From contig NZ_CP114013.1 in NCBI RefSeq assembly GCF_028416635.1, positions 3,782,001-3,846,000 of the forward strand: 64,000 nucleotides of DNA, in the 5' to 3' direction. Made by a program: the position numbers and the translations under genes. The notes beneath the pieces are model-generated. The model had not been told where the DNA came from. It ran no database searches and worked only from the letters and a program-made list of their open reading frames with translations. Origin of the DNA: Baekduia alba (GTDB lineage Bacteria; Actinomycetota; Thermoleophilia; Solirubrobacterales; Solirubrobacteraceae). Below are positions 25,175-32,873 of the stretch, piece after piece (position 1 is the first letter of the stretch; each line of letters opens with the position of its first letter).

Positions 25175-26745
25175 GCGCGCGCTCCCACCGCGGCGACGAG
25201 CAGGTCGACGTCGTCGTCGTCGCCCGAGAGCGCGCCCAGCAGCTCGCGGTAGCCGTCGACGCAGGCGCGCTCGTTGAACAGGCGGCCGAGACGGCTGTGC
25301 CCGCGCTGCCCGAGGCGCCAGGCCAGATCGGGGTTGCGCAACAACATGACCACCGCCGTCGTCAGCGCGTGATCGTCGCCGGGCGCGCACACCAGGCCGC
25401 AGCCGCGCACGACCTCGGGCACGCCGCCGACGCCGGTCGAGACCACCGGCCGGGCCTGGCCCATGGCCTCGAGGATCGCCATCGGCAGCCCCTCGGAGAT
25501 GCTCGTCATCAGGACCACGTCGCTGGCGCGCACCACGCCGGTCGGGTCGGCCGTCGCGCCCATGAACCGGAAGCGCTCGCCCAAGCCCAGCCGCGCGTGC
25601 AGCGCCAGGCACGACTGCCCGTAGATCTCCTCGCCGCGGGGCACCGGGCCGTAGTGCAGAAAGCGGGCGTCGGGCAGGTGCGTCGTCGCCTGGGCCGCCA
25701 CCCGCAGCATCGTGTGGGCGTCCTTGAGCGGGTCGAGGCGGCCGACCGAGACCACGGTGCGCGTGCAGGGCGGCGGCGTCGGCGCCGACGGCGGCTCCAG
25801 CCCGTTGTAGAGGACCAAGATCTTGTTGGGGTCGATGCCCAGGCCCATCTCCCAGTAGGCATTGGCGTCGGTGACGGGCGAGACGACGTCGGCCGCGGCG
25901 TACGCGGTGCGGGCCAGGCCGCGCGCGAGCCGGGTCGCGGCGAAGCGGCTGCCGGGCGAGTCGCCGTTGCGCGCCGCGGCGAGGTAGGCCTCGCGCACGT
26001 AGACGCCGTGCTCAGTGAGCACCATCGGCGTCTCGTGCAGCGCCTTGTGCACGACGGCGGGGATCGCCGCCCAGCCGGCCGCGGTGACGTGCAGCGCGTC
26101 GGTCGGCGGCGTCGGCACCGCCGCGGTGCGCGCGACCCAGTAGAGCGTCTGGTACAGCGTGGCCGCCTCGACGAGGTCGAGCGCCGGCGGCGTGCCGGCC
26201 TCCGGGATGCGCTCGGCCAGGACCGCGCGCAGGCCCTCCAGGAACGCCGCCCACCCCTGCGCGGACCGGAAGGCCCGCCGCACGCCGCCGGGATGGCGGC
26301 GGCACCAGACCCACGCGGCGACCACCGCGTCGGTGCTGCCCTCCCAGCCCAGCAGGTTGCGGACGAGCATCGAGGGCAGCTCCACGCCCGACCGGCGGTC
26401 GCCGCGACCGCCGCGCGCGAGCTTCGGCAGCTCCTCCGACCACACCTCGACGGGCCCGATCTCGGTCGCGTGGCGCGGGAGGGCGAACGTCGGCGGCCGG
26501 CCGTGCGGGGCGACGATCGGCATGACCTGCCAGTCGAACTCCGTGAGGCTGTTGACCATCAGGTCGCACCACGAGCTGACGCCGCCCATGATGTAGGGGT
26601 AGGTGCCCTCCGTCGTCAGCAGGATCCTGCGACGCGCGGGCTGAGGCGCGATCCTCCCGCTGCCCCACGCCCGCGCGCTCGCAACGCGCAGCCCCGAGAC
26701 AGGTGCGGGGTCGCGCAGCTCAGACGACACGGGAGCCGTAGCCAT
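25171..26745 (-). CDS. PelF-like GT4 glycosyltransferase
   Basis: A 524-residue cytosolic glycosyltransferase. The first domain shows the PelF fingerprint ILLTTEGTYPYIMGGVSSWC, then a Rossmann half with LHVTAAGWAAIPAVVHKALHETPMVLTEHGVYVREAYL. The second domain has the GT-B nucleotide-sugar motifs NKILVLYNGLEPP, VVSVGRLDPLKD, RFMG and the catalytic E-x7-E region SDVVLMTSISEGLPMAILEAMG, followed by GGVPEVV. PelF uses UDP-GalNAc (or GlcNAc) to build the Pel polymer, and its DUF3492-type N-terminus is diagnostic. It overlaps the coiled-coil gene by 26 nt. No UDP-sugar 4-epimerase lies in the immediate operon. Confidence 0.88.
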   Translation of the reverse strand: MATAPVSSELRDPAPVSGLRVASARAWGSGRIAPQPARRRILLTTEGTYPYIMGGVSSWCDLMVNSLTEFDWQVMPIVAPHGRPPTFALPRHATEIGPVEVWSEELPKLARGGRGDRRSGVELPSMLVRNLLGWEGSTDAVVAAWVWCRRHPGGVRRAFRSAQGWAAFLEGLRAVLAERIPEAGTPPALDLVEAATLYQTLYWVARTAAVPTPPTDALHVTAAGWAAIPAVVHKALHETPMVLTEHGVYVREAYLAAARNGDSPGSRFAATRLARGLARTAYAAADVVSPVTDANAYWEMGLGIDPNKILVLYNGLEPPSAPTPPPCTRTVVSVGRLDPLKDAHTMLRVAAQATTHLPDARFLHYGPVPRGEEIYGQSCLALHARLGLGERFRFMGATADPTGVVRASDVVLMTSISEGLPMAILEAMGQARPVVSTGVGGVPEVVRGCGLVCAPGDDHALTTAVVMLLRNPDLAWRLGQRGHSRLGRLFNERACVDGYRELLGALSGDDDDVDLLVAAVGARA

Positions 26746-27184
26746 CGCCCTGCTCGATGTCCGTGTCGGCGTGCGTCGCCGGCGGGCGCGAGCGCGCCGC
26801 GCCGAGCGCCGCCAAGGCGTTCAACTTGCCTTCGAAGGCCACCATCGCCCGCTCGACCTCCTGGCAGATCTCCAGGAGCGACTCGCGGATGAGCAGGCCC
26901 TCGACCAGCAGCTGCTCGACGTCGTCGCTGACGCTGTCGCGGTCCAGCTCCGCCGCCGCGAGCGACCGCGCGCGGCCGATGAGCCGGCTGACGTCCGCGC
27001 GCTGGTGCTGGGACGCCTTCAGCCGGGCGTTCTCCTCGCGCAGCAGCAGCAGCTCGGCGTGGACGGCGGCGATGCTCTCCGGATCGCCGATCGTCTCCGC
27101 CATCCGGTCGGTCCGGCGACGGAAGCGCCGCCGGGGCTCGTCCGGGGCATCGTCGGGCGGGCGCCCCACGACCTCGCCGCTCAT
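26720..27184 (-). CDS. Cytosolic coiled-coil protein of the exopolysaccharide operon
   Basis: A 154-residue protein without membrane segments. A basic N-terminus (PRRRFRRRTDRMAETIG) is followed by heptad-rich stretches: IAAVHAELLLLREENARLKA and later VEQLLVEGLLIRESLLEICQ, EVERAMVAFEGKLNAL. A coiled-coil dimer or scaffold is likely. It starts by an ATGA overlap with the deacetylase gene and ends inside the PelF-like gene. The family is unknown. It may be a cytosolic organiser of the synthesis complex, comparable in location to cytosolic parts of other Pel machines; this is inference. Confidence 0.55.
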   Translation of the reverse strand: MSGEVVGRPPDDAPDEPRRRFRRRTDRMAETIGDPESIAAVHAELLLLREENARLKASQHQRADVSRLIGRARSLAAAELDRDSVSDDVEQLLVEGLLIRESLLEICQEVERAMVAFEGKLNALAALGAARSRPPATHADTDIEQGDGYGSRVV

Positions 27185-30100
27185 CGGCCACGCACCACGT
27201 GGAAGGTGACGTGCCGGGGCCCGGCCTTCTGCCGTCCGGCCGTCGCGGTGACGGTCAGCCGGTAGGTGCGCGGCGCCAGCGGCCTGGCCTTGAACCGCCC
27301 GGTGAAGCGCAGCACGTTCGTGCCCTTGGGTGCCGAGCGCCGCAGCGTGCCGACGGTGACCCACCGGCGATGGTGCTTGGACCCGACGCGCCGCTGGACG
27401 ACGAGGCGCACCTCCGCGGCCTTGCTCAGGCGCCAGGTGATCCGCGAGCCGTCCAGGCGCGTGCCGCGCTGGCGCAGGCGGTGGGCGACGGCGAAGCGCT
27501 TGGGACTCATCTTGACGTTGGTCAGCGCCAGCTTGGCGGAGGCCTTGTCGTCCTTCTTCCTGCCCTGCCCGGAGACGCCGACCGAGCCGGGTCGCCCGCT
27601 CGTGCCCGCGGCCTTGGGCGGGTCCGGTGCCTTGGCCACCGTGTCGGTCGCGGCCGAGGTCGCCTGGCTGACCGACGCGATCCAGTTGCCGGCCGAGACC
27701 ACGACGCGCAGCGTCGCGCCGACGTCGTCGGCCCCGGCGACGTAGTCGCCCGCCCTCGCGCCGGCGATGCTCTTGCAGCCCTGCCCCTTCGTGTCGCAGC
27801 GCTGCCACTGGTAGCCGTAGTCGATCGTCGGCGTCCCGGTCCAGGTGCCGGTGCGGGCGCTGAGCCTGTCCCCCGCGCGCGGCGTGCCCGCGATGGTCGG
27901 GACCGCCGTGTTGGTCGGCTCGTCGGGCGCGAGGACCTGCTCTGCGCCGGGCGCGATCGTCTTCCACCCCGAGCGCTGGCCGCCGTAGAGGTCGCCGACG
28001 GTGGTGCCGGTGATCGGGACGTCGACGGGCGCGGTGCTCGCGTTCTTGACGTGCAGGCGCCCGTCCTGCAGCCACGCGCTGACGTCGCCCGCGGCGAGGT
28101 GCGCCGCCCAGGCGCTCTGCTGCGCGAGCGCCGCACCGATCTGCGCGCTGGTCAGCTGCACCAGCGGCGCCTTGGCCCGGTCGATCGCGGCGTCGTAGCG
28201 CGCGAGCAGCCCGTCGACGACCGGGTACAGGATCCCGCCCTGGCCCGGGTCGGTCTCCGGCAACGCCGGGTTGTAGTCGGCCAGGTTGCTCTGGTGCATG
28301 AAGTGCGGCCGCGGGTCGTTGCCCATCAGATGGCGGAACATGATGGTGTTCTCGCTGGTGAGGTACTCGGCCCACGTCGCCGGCGTCGTGCGGCACGTCG
28401 TCACGCCGGCGATCGGCACGCAGCCGCCGCCGTTGGCGGGCGCCACGTAGATCCAGTTGTACTCGTCGAGCTGCTGGCCCTGGCGCGAGACGTTGTAGTA
28501 CACGTTGCTCGGATAGCGCGGGATGGCCTGGAAGCTCGCCGGCGGCGTGCCCTCGCTGAACGTGGCGCCCAGGCCCCACTGCGGCCCGGCCACGTCAGCC
28601 GGCGTCTGCGGGTAGGTCTTGGACGCGTCGGTCGCGACGACGCGGATGCCCGCGGTCAGCAGGCCGGCGAGGGAGTTGGGGTTCTGCCCGTACGGAGCGA
28701 TCGTCGCGGCGTTGGCGGCCGGCGGCGCGCCGGCGGTGCCCGCGGCCTTGTCGTCGAGCACCGTCAGCGTCACCGGGGCGGTGCCGTCGTCGGTGGGCGC
28801 GGTGGCCGACCGCGCGACCGTGCCGACGAGCTCCCAGGCACCGGCGCCCCCGGCGCTCCGGTACAGCTGGTAGCTCACCGCGTGGCACACGGCGTTGAAC
28901 GACACGTCGACGCTGTTGCCGGTGGTCCCGGCCGCGCCCACCACGACGCCGGACACGATCGATGCCGTCGACTCTCCGGCGGCTGAGCGGGCCGACACGG
29001 CGTAGTCGTAGGTGCCCGACGGCACGCCAGTGGTGCTCGCGGGGGTCGTCGTGGTCGGCGGCGTCGTGGTGCTGGGCGGCGCCGTGCCCGTGTGGGGGAC
29101 GATGTCGTCGATCGAGGGCGGGTCGATCGTGCCCGGGTTGCCCGGGCGGGAGTTGGCCAGGCCGGAGTGCTCGCCGGTCACGACCTCGCGCGGGTCGATC
29201 GCGATGCCGCGCGCGGCGGCCCAGGCGACGTTGTCGTTGACCTCCTTGCTGATGAACGAGGCCGACGAGCAGTCCAGGTTCGGGTGGTCGAACGTGTGGT
29301 TGACGAAGCCGAACGACGCCTTGTTGGCCTGGATCGCCGCGACGAGCGGATCGGTGGCCGTGTCGTTCGCCGCGTTCTCGTCGTTGTTGACCTGGTCCAG
29401 CCACAGCGCGCTGCCGCCGCCGTTGTAGGCGAAGTCGATCCGGAGGTTGCGCGCCTTGGACCACTGCACCGCCTGGGCGACGTCGCCCGCGCTCATGCGG
29501 CTCGCGGCGGCCGGGTCGTAGTTGGTGGTGTGCGTGGCCGGGTCCCAGGCGTCGTCGCCGAGGAAGAGGTCGTCGACCTGAAGCTCGAGGTAGTTGCGCT
29601 GGATGCCGAGGAAGACGCCGCGCGTGACCCAGTTGAGCATCCCGTGGCGCAGCAGCTGGACGTGGCTCTGGTTCTCGTTGCCGGCCACCGTCATGACCAT
29701 CTCCTCGCGCCCGTCGTCGGGGTGCGTGTAGATGCCCAGGTACGCGCCCCCGCCCGGCGCGCTGACGAGCGTCTGCCAGTTGGCGGCGTCAACCGGCGTC
29801 CCGGCGTAGCCGAAGGCCTCGCTGGACGCCGGGTTGGGGTCGTCGTCGGGGATCGGGAGCGGCCCCTTGAGGTAGGGGAAGGCGTCCTTGCCGGTCGCGG
29901 TCAACGTGCCGACCTTGCCGTCCTGGCGGACGCCGCCCACCGTCACGAGCCCGTGGGCGGGGCTCGGCGCGGTGTAGTCGCTGAGCTGGCGGACGCCGAA
30001 CGTCCGCTCGAACTTCGCCAACGCCGACCATTCGGCGTCGGTGAGCGCGGAGAGGTAGGACGTCGTCGCGTCGGCGTTGGTCACCTGGTGGCCGAGGTCG

Positions 30101-30408
30101 CCCGAGGCGAGGATGACCGCGTCGTACTTCGCGTGCTGGTCGCCGTAGTCGGCGAGCTGCGCGTCGGTCAGCGTGCTCGTCTTGGCGGCTCCGGTGTAGG
30201 CGACGACCGCGTCGAACGGGACGCCCTCGCGGGCGAGCTCGTACTTCCAGGCGGCGAAGCCCGGCTCGGTGCCGTCGGCGGAGAGCAGGAGGACCTTCGC
30301 GTCCAGCCGCTGACCGGGCCCGATGCGGTTGGGCCCGGCGGCGAGCACGACCGGGACGGCGACGGCGACCAGCGCGAGCGCCACGAGCAGGACCACGCGC
30401 CATCTCAT
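27181..30408 (-). CDS. CE18/Agd3-like polysaccharide deacetylase with inserted FN3 domain
   Basis: A 1075-residue exported protein. A TM/signal (about 5-24) precedes a beta/alpha region (about 37-250: AKVLLLSADGTEPGFAAWKY). The NodB-like core starts with YLELQVDDLFLGDD (metal-binding Asp pair near 279-280) and VNHTFDHPNLD (HxxxH near 370-374). A Thr/Pro linker and an FN3-like insert (about 440-560, GTYDYAVSARSAAGES) interrupt it, and the core resumes with YGQNPNSLAGLL and the late NTIMFRHLMGNDPRPHFMHQ. After it come an Ig-like module (YGYQWQRCDTKGQGCKSI) and a basic C-terminal domain. This order matches fungal Agd3 (CE18), which N-deacetylates galactosaminogalactan. GGAGGTG lies about 7 nt before ATG 30408. 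It overlaps the sigma gene (ATGA). Confidence 0.8.
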   Translation of the reverse strand: MRWRVVLLVALALVAVAVPVVLAAGPNRIGPGQRLDAKVLLLSADGTEPGFAAWKYELAREGVPFDAVVAYTGAAKTSTLTDAQLADYGDQHAKYDAVILASGDLGHQVTNADATTSYLSALTDAEWSALAKFERTFGVRQLSDYTAPSPAHGLVTVGGVRQDGKVGTLTATGKDAFPYLKGPLPIPDDDPNPASSEAFGYAGTPVDAANWQTLVSAPGGGAYLGIYTHPDDGREEMVMTVAGNENQSHVQLLRHGMLNWVTRGVFLGIQRNYLELQVDDLFLGDDAWDPATHTTNYDPAAASRMSAGDVAQAVQWSKARNLRIDFAYNGGGSALWLDQVNNDENAANDTATDPLVAAIQANKASFGFVNHTFDHPNLDCSSASFISKEVNDNVAWAAARGIAIDPREVVTGEHSGLANSRPGNPGTIDPPSIDDIVPHTGTAPPSTTTPPTTTTPASTTGVPSGTYDYAVSARSAAGESTASIVSGVVVGAAGTTGNSVDVSFNAVCHAVSYQLYRSAGGAGAWELVGTVARSATAPTDDGTAPVTLTVLDDKAAGTAGAPPAANAATIAPYGQNPNSLAGLLTAGIRVVATDASKTYPQTPADVAGPQWGLGATFSEGTPPASFQAIPRYPSNVYYNVSRQGQQLDEYNWIYVAPANGGGCVPIAGVTTCRTTPATWAEYLTSENTIMFRHLMGNDPRPHFMHQSNLADYNPALPETDPGQGGILYPVVDGLLARYDAAIDRAKAPLVQLTSAQIGAALAQQSAWAAHLAAGDVSAWLQDGRLHVKNASTAPVDVPITGTTVGDLYGGQRSGWKTIAPGAEQVLAPDEPTNTAVPTIAGTPRAGDRLSARTGTWTGTPTIDYGYQWQRCDTKGQGCKSIAGARAGDYVAGADDVGATLRVVVSAGNWIASVSQATSAATDTVAKAPDPPKAAGTSGRPGSVGVSGQGRKKDDKASAKLALTNVKMSPKRFAVAHRLRQRGTRLDGSRITWRLSKAAEVRLVVQRRVGSKHHRRWVTVGTLRRSAPKGTNVLRFTGRFKARPLAPRTYRLTVTATAGRQKAGPRHVTFHVVRGR

Positions 30409-31076
30409 GCCGACACCTCCAACAACTCGCGGTCGGGTCGTGCCGTCCGCGGCAGGCGCGCGACGGCCGGGGCCGAGCCCAGGTCGGTCAGCGTCGCCCG
30501 CACGGCGGCGCGCCCGCGGTAGTGCAGCCCGTGGACGGCGCGCACGCTGCACCCGAGCACCGCGGCGATCTCGTGCGGCGACAGGCCGACGAGGTGCGTG
30601 AGCAGCAGCACGTCGCGCTGACCCTGCGGCAGCAGGGCCAGCGCCGCCCGCAGCGCTGATCGCACCTCGCCGGCGCCCTGGTCGTCGCGCGCGCGGGTCT
30701 GGTCGACGTCGTCGACCGGCACGGCGCGCGCACGGCGGACGTGGTCGATCGCGGTGTTGCGCGCTACGCGCAGCACCCAGACGATGAACGGCGCCTCGCC
30801 GGGGCGGTAGCGGTCCAGGCCCGTCAGCAGCTTCGCGAAGACCTGCTGCGTGACGTCGTCGGCGTCGTCGAGGTCCTTGAGGACGCGCAGCACGTGCGCG
30901 TGGACGGCAGGGGCATGCAACACGTACAGCTCGGCCATCGCGTCACGATCGCCGGCGCGCGCGGCGCCCACGACGCGGCGCGTGCGCAGCTCGTCGACGG
31001 GGCTCACCGTCGGAGCCGCATCCGCGCGGCGTTCAGCGGCAGCACGCGATGGCCGCGTGCGGCAAGACGTCCACAT
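30405..31076 (-). CDS. ECF-type sigma factor leading the exopolysaccharide operon
   Basis: A sigma-70 family protein of about 223 residues. Region 2: DAMAELYVLHAPAVHAHVLR, DLDDADDVTQQVFAKLL and FIVWVLRVARNTAIDHVRR. Region 4: LLPQGQRDVLLLTHLVGLS followed by PHEIAAVLGCSVRAVHGLHY. A basic N-terminus and a C-terminal tail without a membrane helix are present, so no covalent anti-sigma is fused. ATG 31076 is chosen because GGGGGAT lies just upstream; GTG 31007 is an alternative. Being first in the operon with an ATGA overlap to the deacetylase, it probably drives its own operon and perhaps the facing PKD-GH114 genes. Confidence 0.85.
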   Translation of the reverse strand: MWTSCRTRPSRAAAERRADAAPTVSPVDELRTRRVVGAARAGDRDAMAELYVLHAPAVHAHVLRVLKDLDDADDVTQQVFAKLLTGLDRYRPGEAPFIVWVLRVARNTAIDHVRRARAVPVDDVDQTRARDDQGAGEVRSALRAALALLPQGQRDVLLLTHLVGLSPHEIAAVLGCSVRAVHGLHYRGRAAVRATLTDLGSAPAVARLPRTARPDRELLEVSA

Positions 31077-31326
31077 GCCATCCCCCGAGTCCGTTCGGTC
31101 CACTAGGACCTCTGTGCTGCCGGGCTTGCGGCCGGCACCAACTGACTTCGACGCGACCTTAGGGACCGCGTGCCCGATCAAGCCCTGGATCCCGGTTAAG
31201 AAGTTGTTGGCACACCCCCCGAAAGAGGAGGGTTTGTCGAACGTCGCCGTTCACGTGGAAGATCGGTAAGTGACGACGTCTCTGCACGGGTACCACGCAG
31301 CAAGCGGTACAAGGACGGGAGGTGGA
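31077..31326. promoter_or_regulatory. Divergent regulatory interval
   Basis: About 250 nt separate the divergent sigma-factor and SARP genes. The stretch is less GC-rich than its flanks near 31190-31265 and holds a small inverted repeat, GAACG-tcgc-CGTTC, at about 31238-31251. I see no riboswitch. Both promoters probably lie here. Confidence 0.35.
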
Positions 31327-32505
31327 GTGTCTAGGCAGGGACAAGACGCGTCCGACGGTCAGGCGTTCACCGACGCCGAGCTCGCGCTCCAGGTCGTCGA
31401 TCGCTCGCCCGCGGCCGTGATCGTCCAGGACGCCCGCGGACGCGTCGTCGCGGTCAACCGCGCGGCGGTGCAGATGCTCGGCGGGGCCGTGAGGCTCGAG
31501 CCCGGCGCGCGCGTCGGCTGCGGCGTCCTCGGGTGCCGCTCGCCGGGCACGCGGCTCGACGGCGTCTGCGTGCACGAGCTGGCCCTCGCCCGCGGCGAGC
31601 CCCTGCCGCCGCTGCGCGTCGAGCTGCCCGCCGGGGCGGAGTTCGACGTCGCGTCCGCGACGATCGTGGCGCTGCCGCTCGGCGACGGCCTGGTCGTCAC
31701 CGAGCTGCGCCGCGACTTCGGGCACGCGGCGCGGGAGCGCGGGGGCTCGCCGACGTGGTCGGCCGAGCCGCAGCTGCGGGTCTTCGTGCTCGGGCGCACG
31801 TGCGTCATGAACGGCGACGAGGTCCTCGACGGCCGCTGGATCAACAACCGCGCCGGCCACATCCTCAAGCTCCTGGTCGCCGAGCGCCATCGCAGCGTCT
31901 ACTCCGACGAGATCATCAGCGTGCTCTGGCCGCCCGACTCGTCGCCCGACACGCGCGGCGTGCGCTACTTCGTCCACGAGCTGCGCGACCAGCTCGAGCC
32001 CGGCGGCGCGGCGGACCCGCCGTCGTCGTTCGTCGTCGCGACCCGGGGCGGCTACGCGCTGGACCGCCAGCGAGTGTGGGTCGACGCCGACGCCTTCGAG
32101 CGCCTCGTGACCGAGGGCTGCGCGGTGGCCGGCGCCGACGACGAGCGCGCCCGGGCGCTGATCCGCGACGGCGTCGCGATGTACCGCGGCGACTTCCTGG
32201 CCGACGAGCCCTACGCCGAGTGGGCGCTGCCCGAGCGCGACCGGCTGCGCGACCTCGCCGCCGGGGCCCTGCGGATCCTGGCCGAGATCGAGACGCGCGG
32301 CGGCGACCTCGCCGGCGCGACCGCGACGCTCACCCGGCTGACCGAGCTCGAGCCGTTCGACATCGACGTGCACCGCGAGCTGTTCGCGCTGCTGCTGCGG
32401 CGCGGGCGGCGCAGCGAGACCCTGCGCCGCTACGAGACGCTGCGCCGGCGGATGCTCAGCACGTTCGACGAGCGGCTGGACTTCTCGCTGTCGCAGCTGA
32501 GCTAG
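31327..32505 (+). CDS. PAS-domain SARP/BTAD transcriptional regulator
   Basis: A 392-residue regulator. Residues about 12-110 form a PAS-like sensor (ALQVVDRSPAAVIVQDARGR, then VAVNRAAVQMLGG). A winged-helix DNA-binding domain of the OmpR/SARP type follows (LRVFVLGRTCVMNGDEVLDG and RYFVHELRDQLEP, then VVATRGGYALD). The rest is a bacterial transcriptional activation domain with TPR-like helices (ERLVTEGCAVAGADDERARA to FALLLRRGRRSETLRRYE). GTG 31327 follows GGGAGGT; an upstream GTG at 31270 is also in frame. It is divergent from the exopolysaccharide sigma factor and may sense a small ligand, redox or oxygen. Confidence 0.85.
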   Translation: MSRQGQDASDGQAFTDAELALQVVDRSPAAVIVQDARGRVVAVNRAAVQMLGGAVRLEPGARVGCGVLGCRSPGTRLDGVCVHELALARGEPLPPLRVELPAGAEFDVASATIVALPLGDGLVVTELRRDFGHAARERGGSPTWSAEPQLRVFVLGRTCVMNGDEVLDGRWINNRAGHILKLLVAERHRSVYSDEIISVLWPPDSSPDTRGVRYFVHELRDQLEPGGAADPPSSFVVATRGGYALDRQRVWVDADAFERLVTEGCAVAGADDERARALIRDGVAMYRGDFLADEPYAEWALPERDRLRDLAAGALRILAEIETRGGDLAGATATLTRLTELEPFDIDVHRELFALLLRRGRRSETLRRYETLRRRMLSTFDERLDFSLSQLS

Positions 32506-32506
32506 G

Positions 32507-32534
32507 CCGGCCGGCCGGCCCGGCCGGCCCGGCG
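32507..32534. terminator. GGCC-rich palindromic run between convergent genes
   Basis: The gap between the SARP gene and the next minus-strand gene is almost entirely made of repeated GGCCGG units, which can fold on both strands. It may act as a bidirectional terminator. Confidence 0.35.
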
Positions 32535-32873
32535 TCACTCGCAGCGGCGCGCGCCGCCGCCCTGCGTGGCGGTGAAGACGACCTTGGCCACCGTGTTGCT
32601 GCGGTAGCGGACGACCTCCGCCTTGCGGGCGCTGATCATGGTCCCGTAGGTACCGGTGAGCTGTCCTCCGCGACGGCAGTCCATGACGACGCGGCCGTCC
32701 CGGCGGGCGACGCGGCAGCCCAGGGACGCGCCCTCGACGGTGACGCGGTCGCCGACCTTCAGGACGACCGGCTGCTGCGGGTCGGCCGCGCTCGCGCCGT
32801 CACGCGGCGCGAGGGCCAGCATGGCCGCCGCGCCGGCGAGGACCGCGGCGCCGGTCGCGAGCGCGCGGCTCAT
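32535..32873 (-). CDS. Small secreted protein, unknown function
   Basis: A 112-residue protein with a signal peptide (LATGAAVLAGAAAMLALAP) and a beta-rich mature domain (PVVLKVGDRVTVEGASLGCR, VVMDCRRGG, AEVVRYRSNTVAKVVFTATQ) with three Cys, including one at the C-terminus (GGARRCE). It begins with an ATGA overlap with the repeat-protein gene and is its operon partner. I do not recognise the family. An extracellular role beside the wall-spanning repeat protein is plausible. Confidence 0.6.
   Translation of the reverse strand: MSRALATGAAVLAGAAAMLALAPRDGASAADPQQPVVLKVGDRVTVEGASLGCRVARRDGRVVMDCRRGGQLTGTYGTMISARKAEVVRYRSNTVAKVVFTATQGGGARRCE

Noticed and set aside
31077-31326. Possible c-di-GMP riboswitch in front of the SARP gene
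   Set aside because: The conserved GEMM core is absent; only a small inverted repeat is seen.
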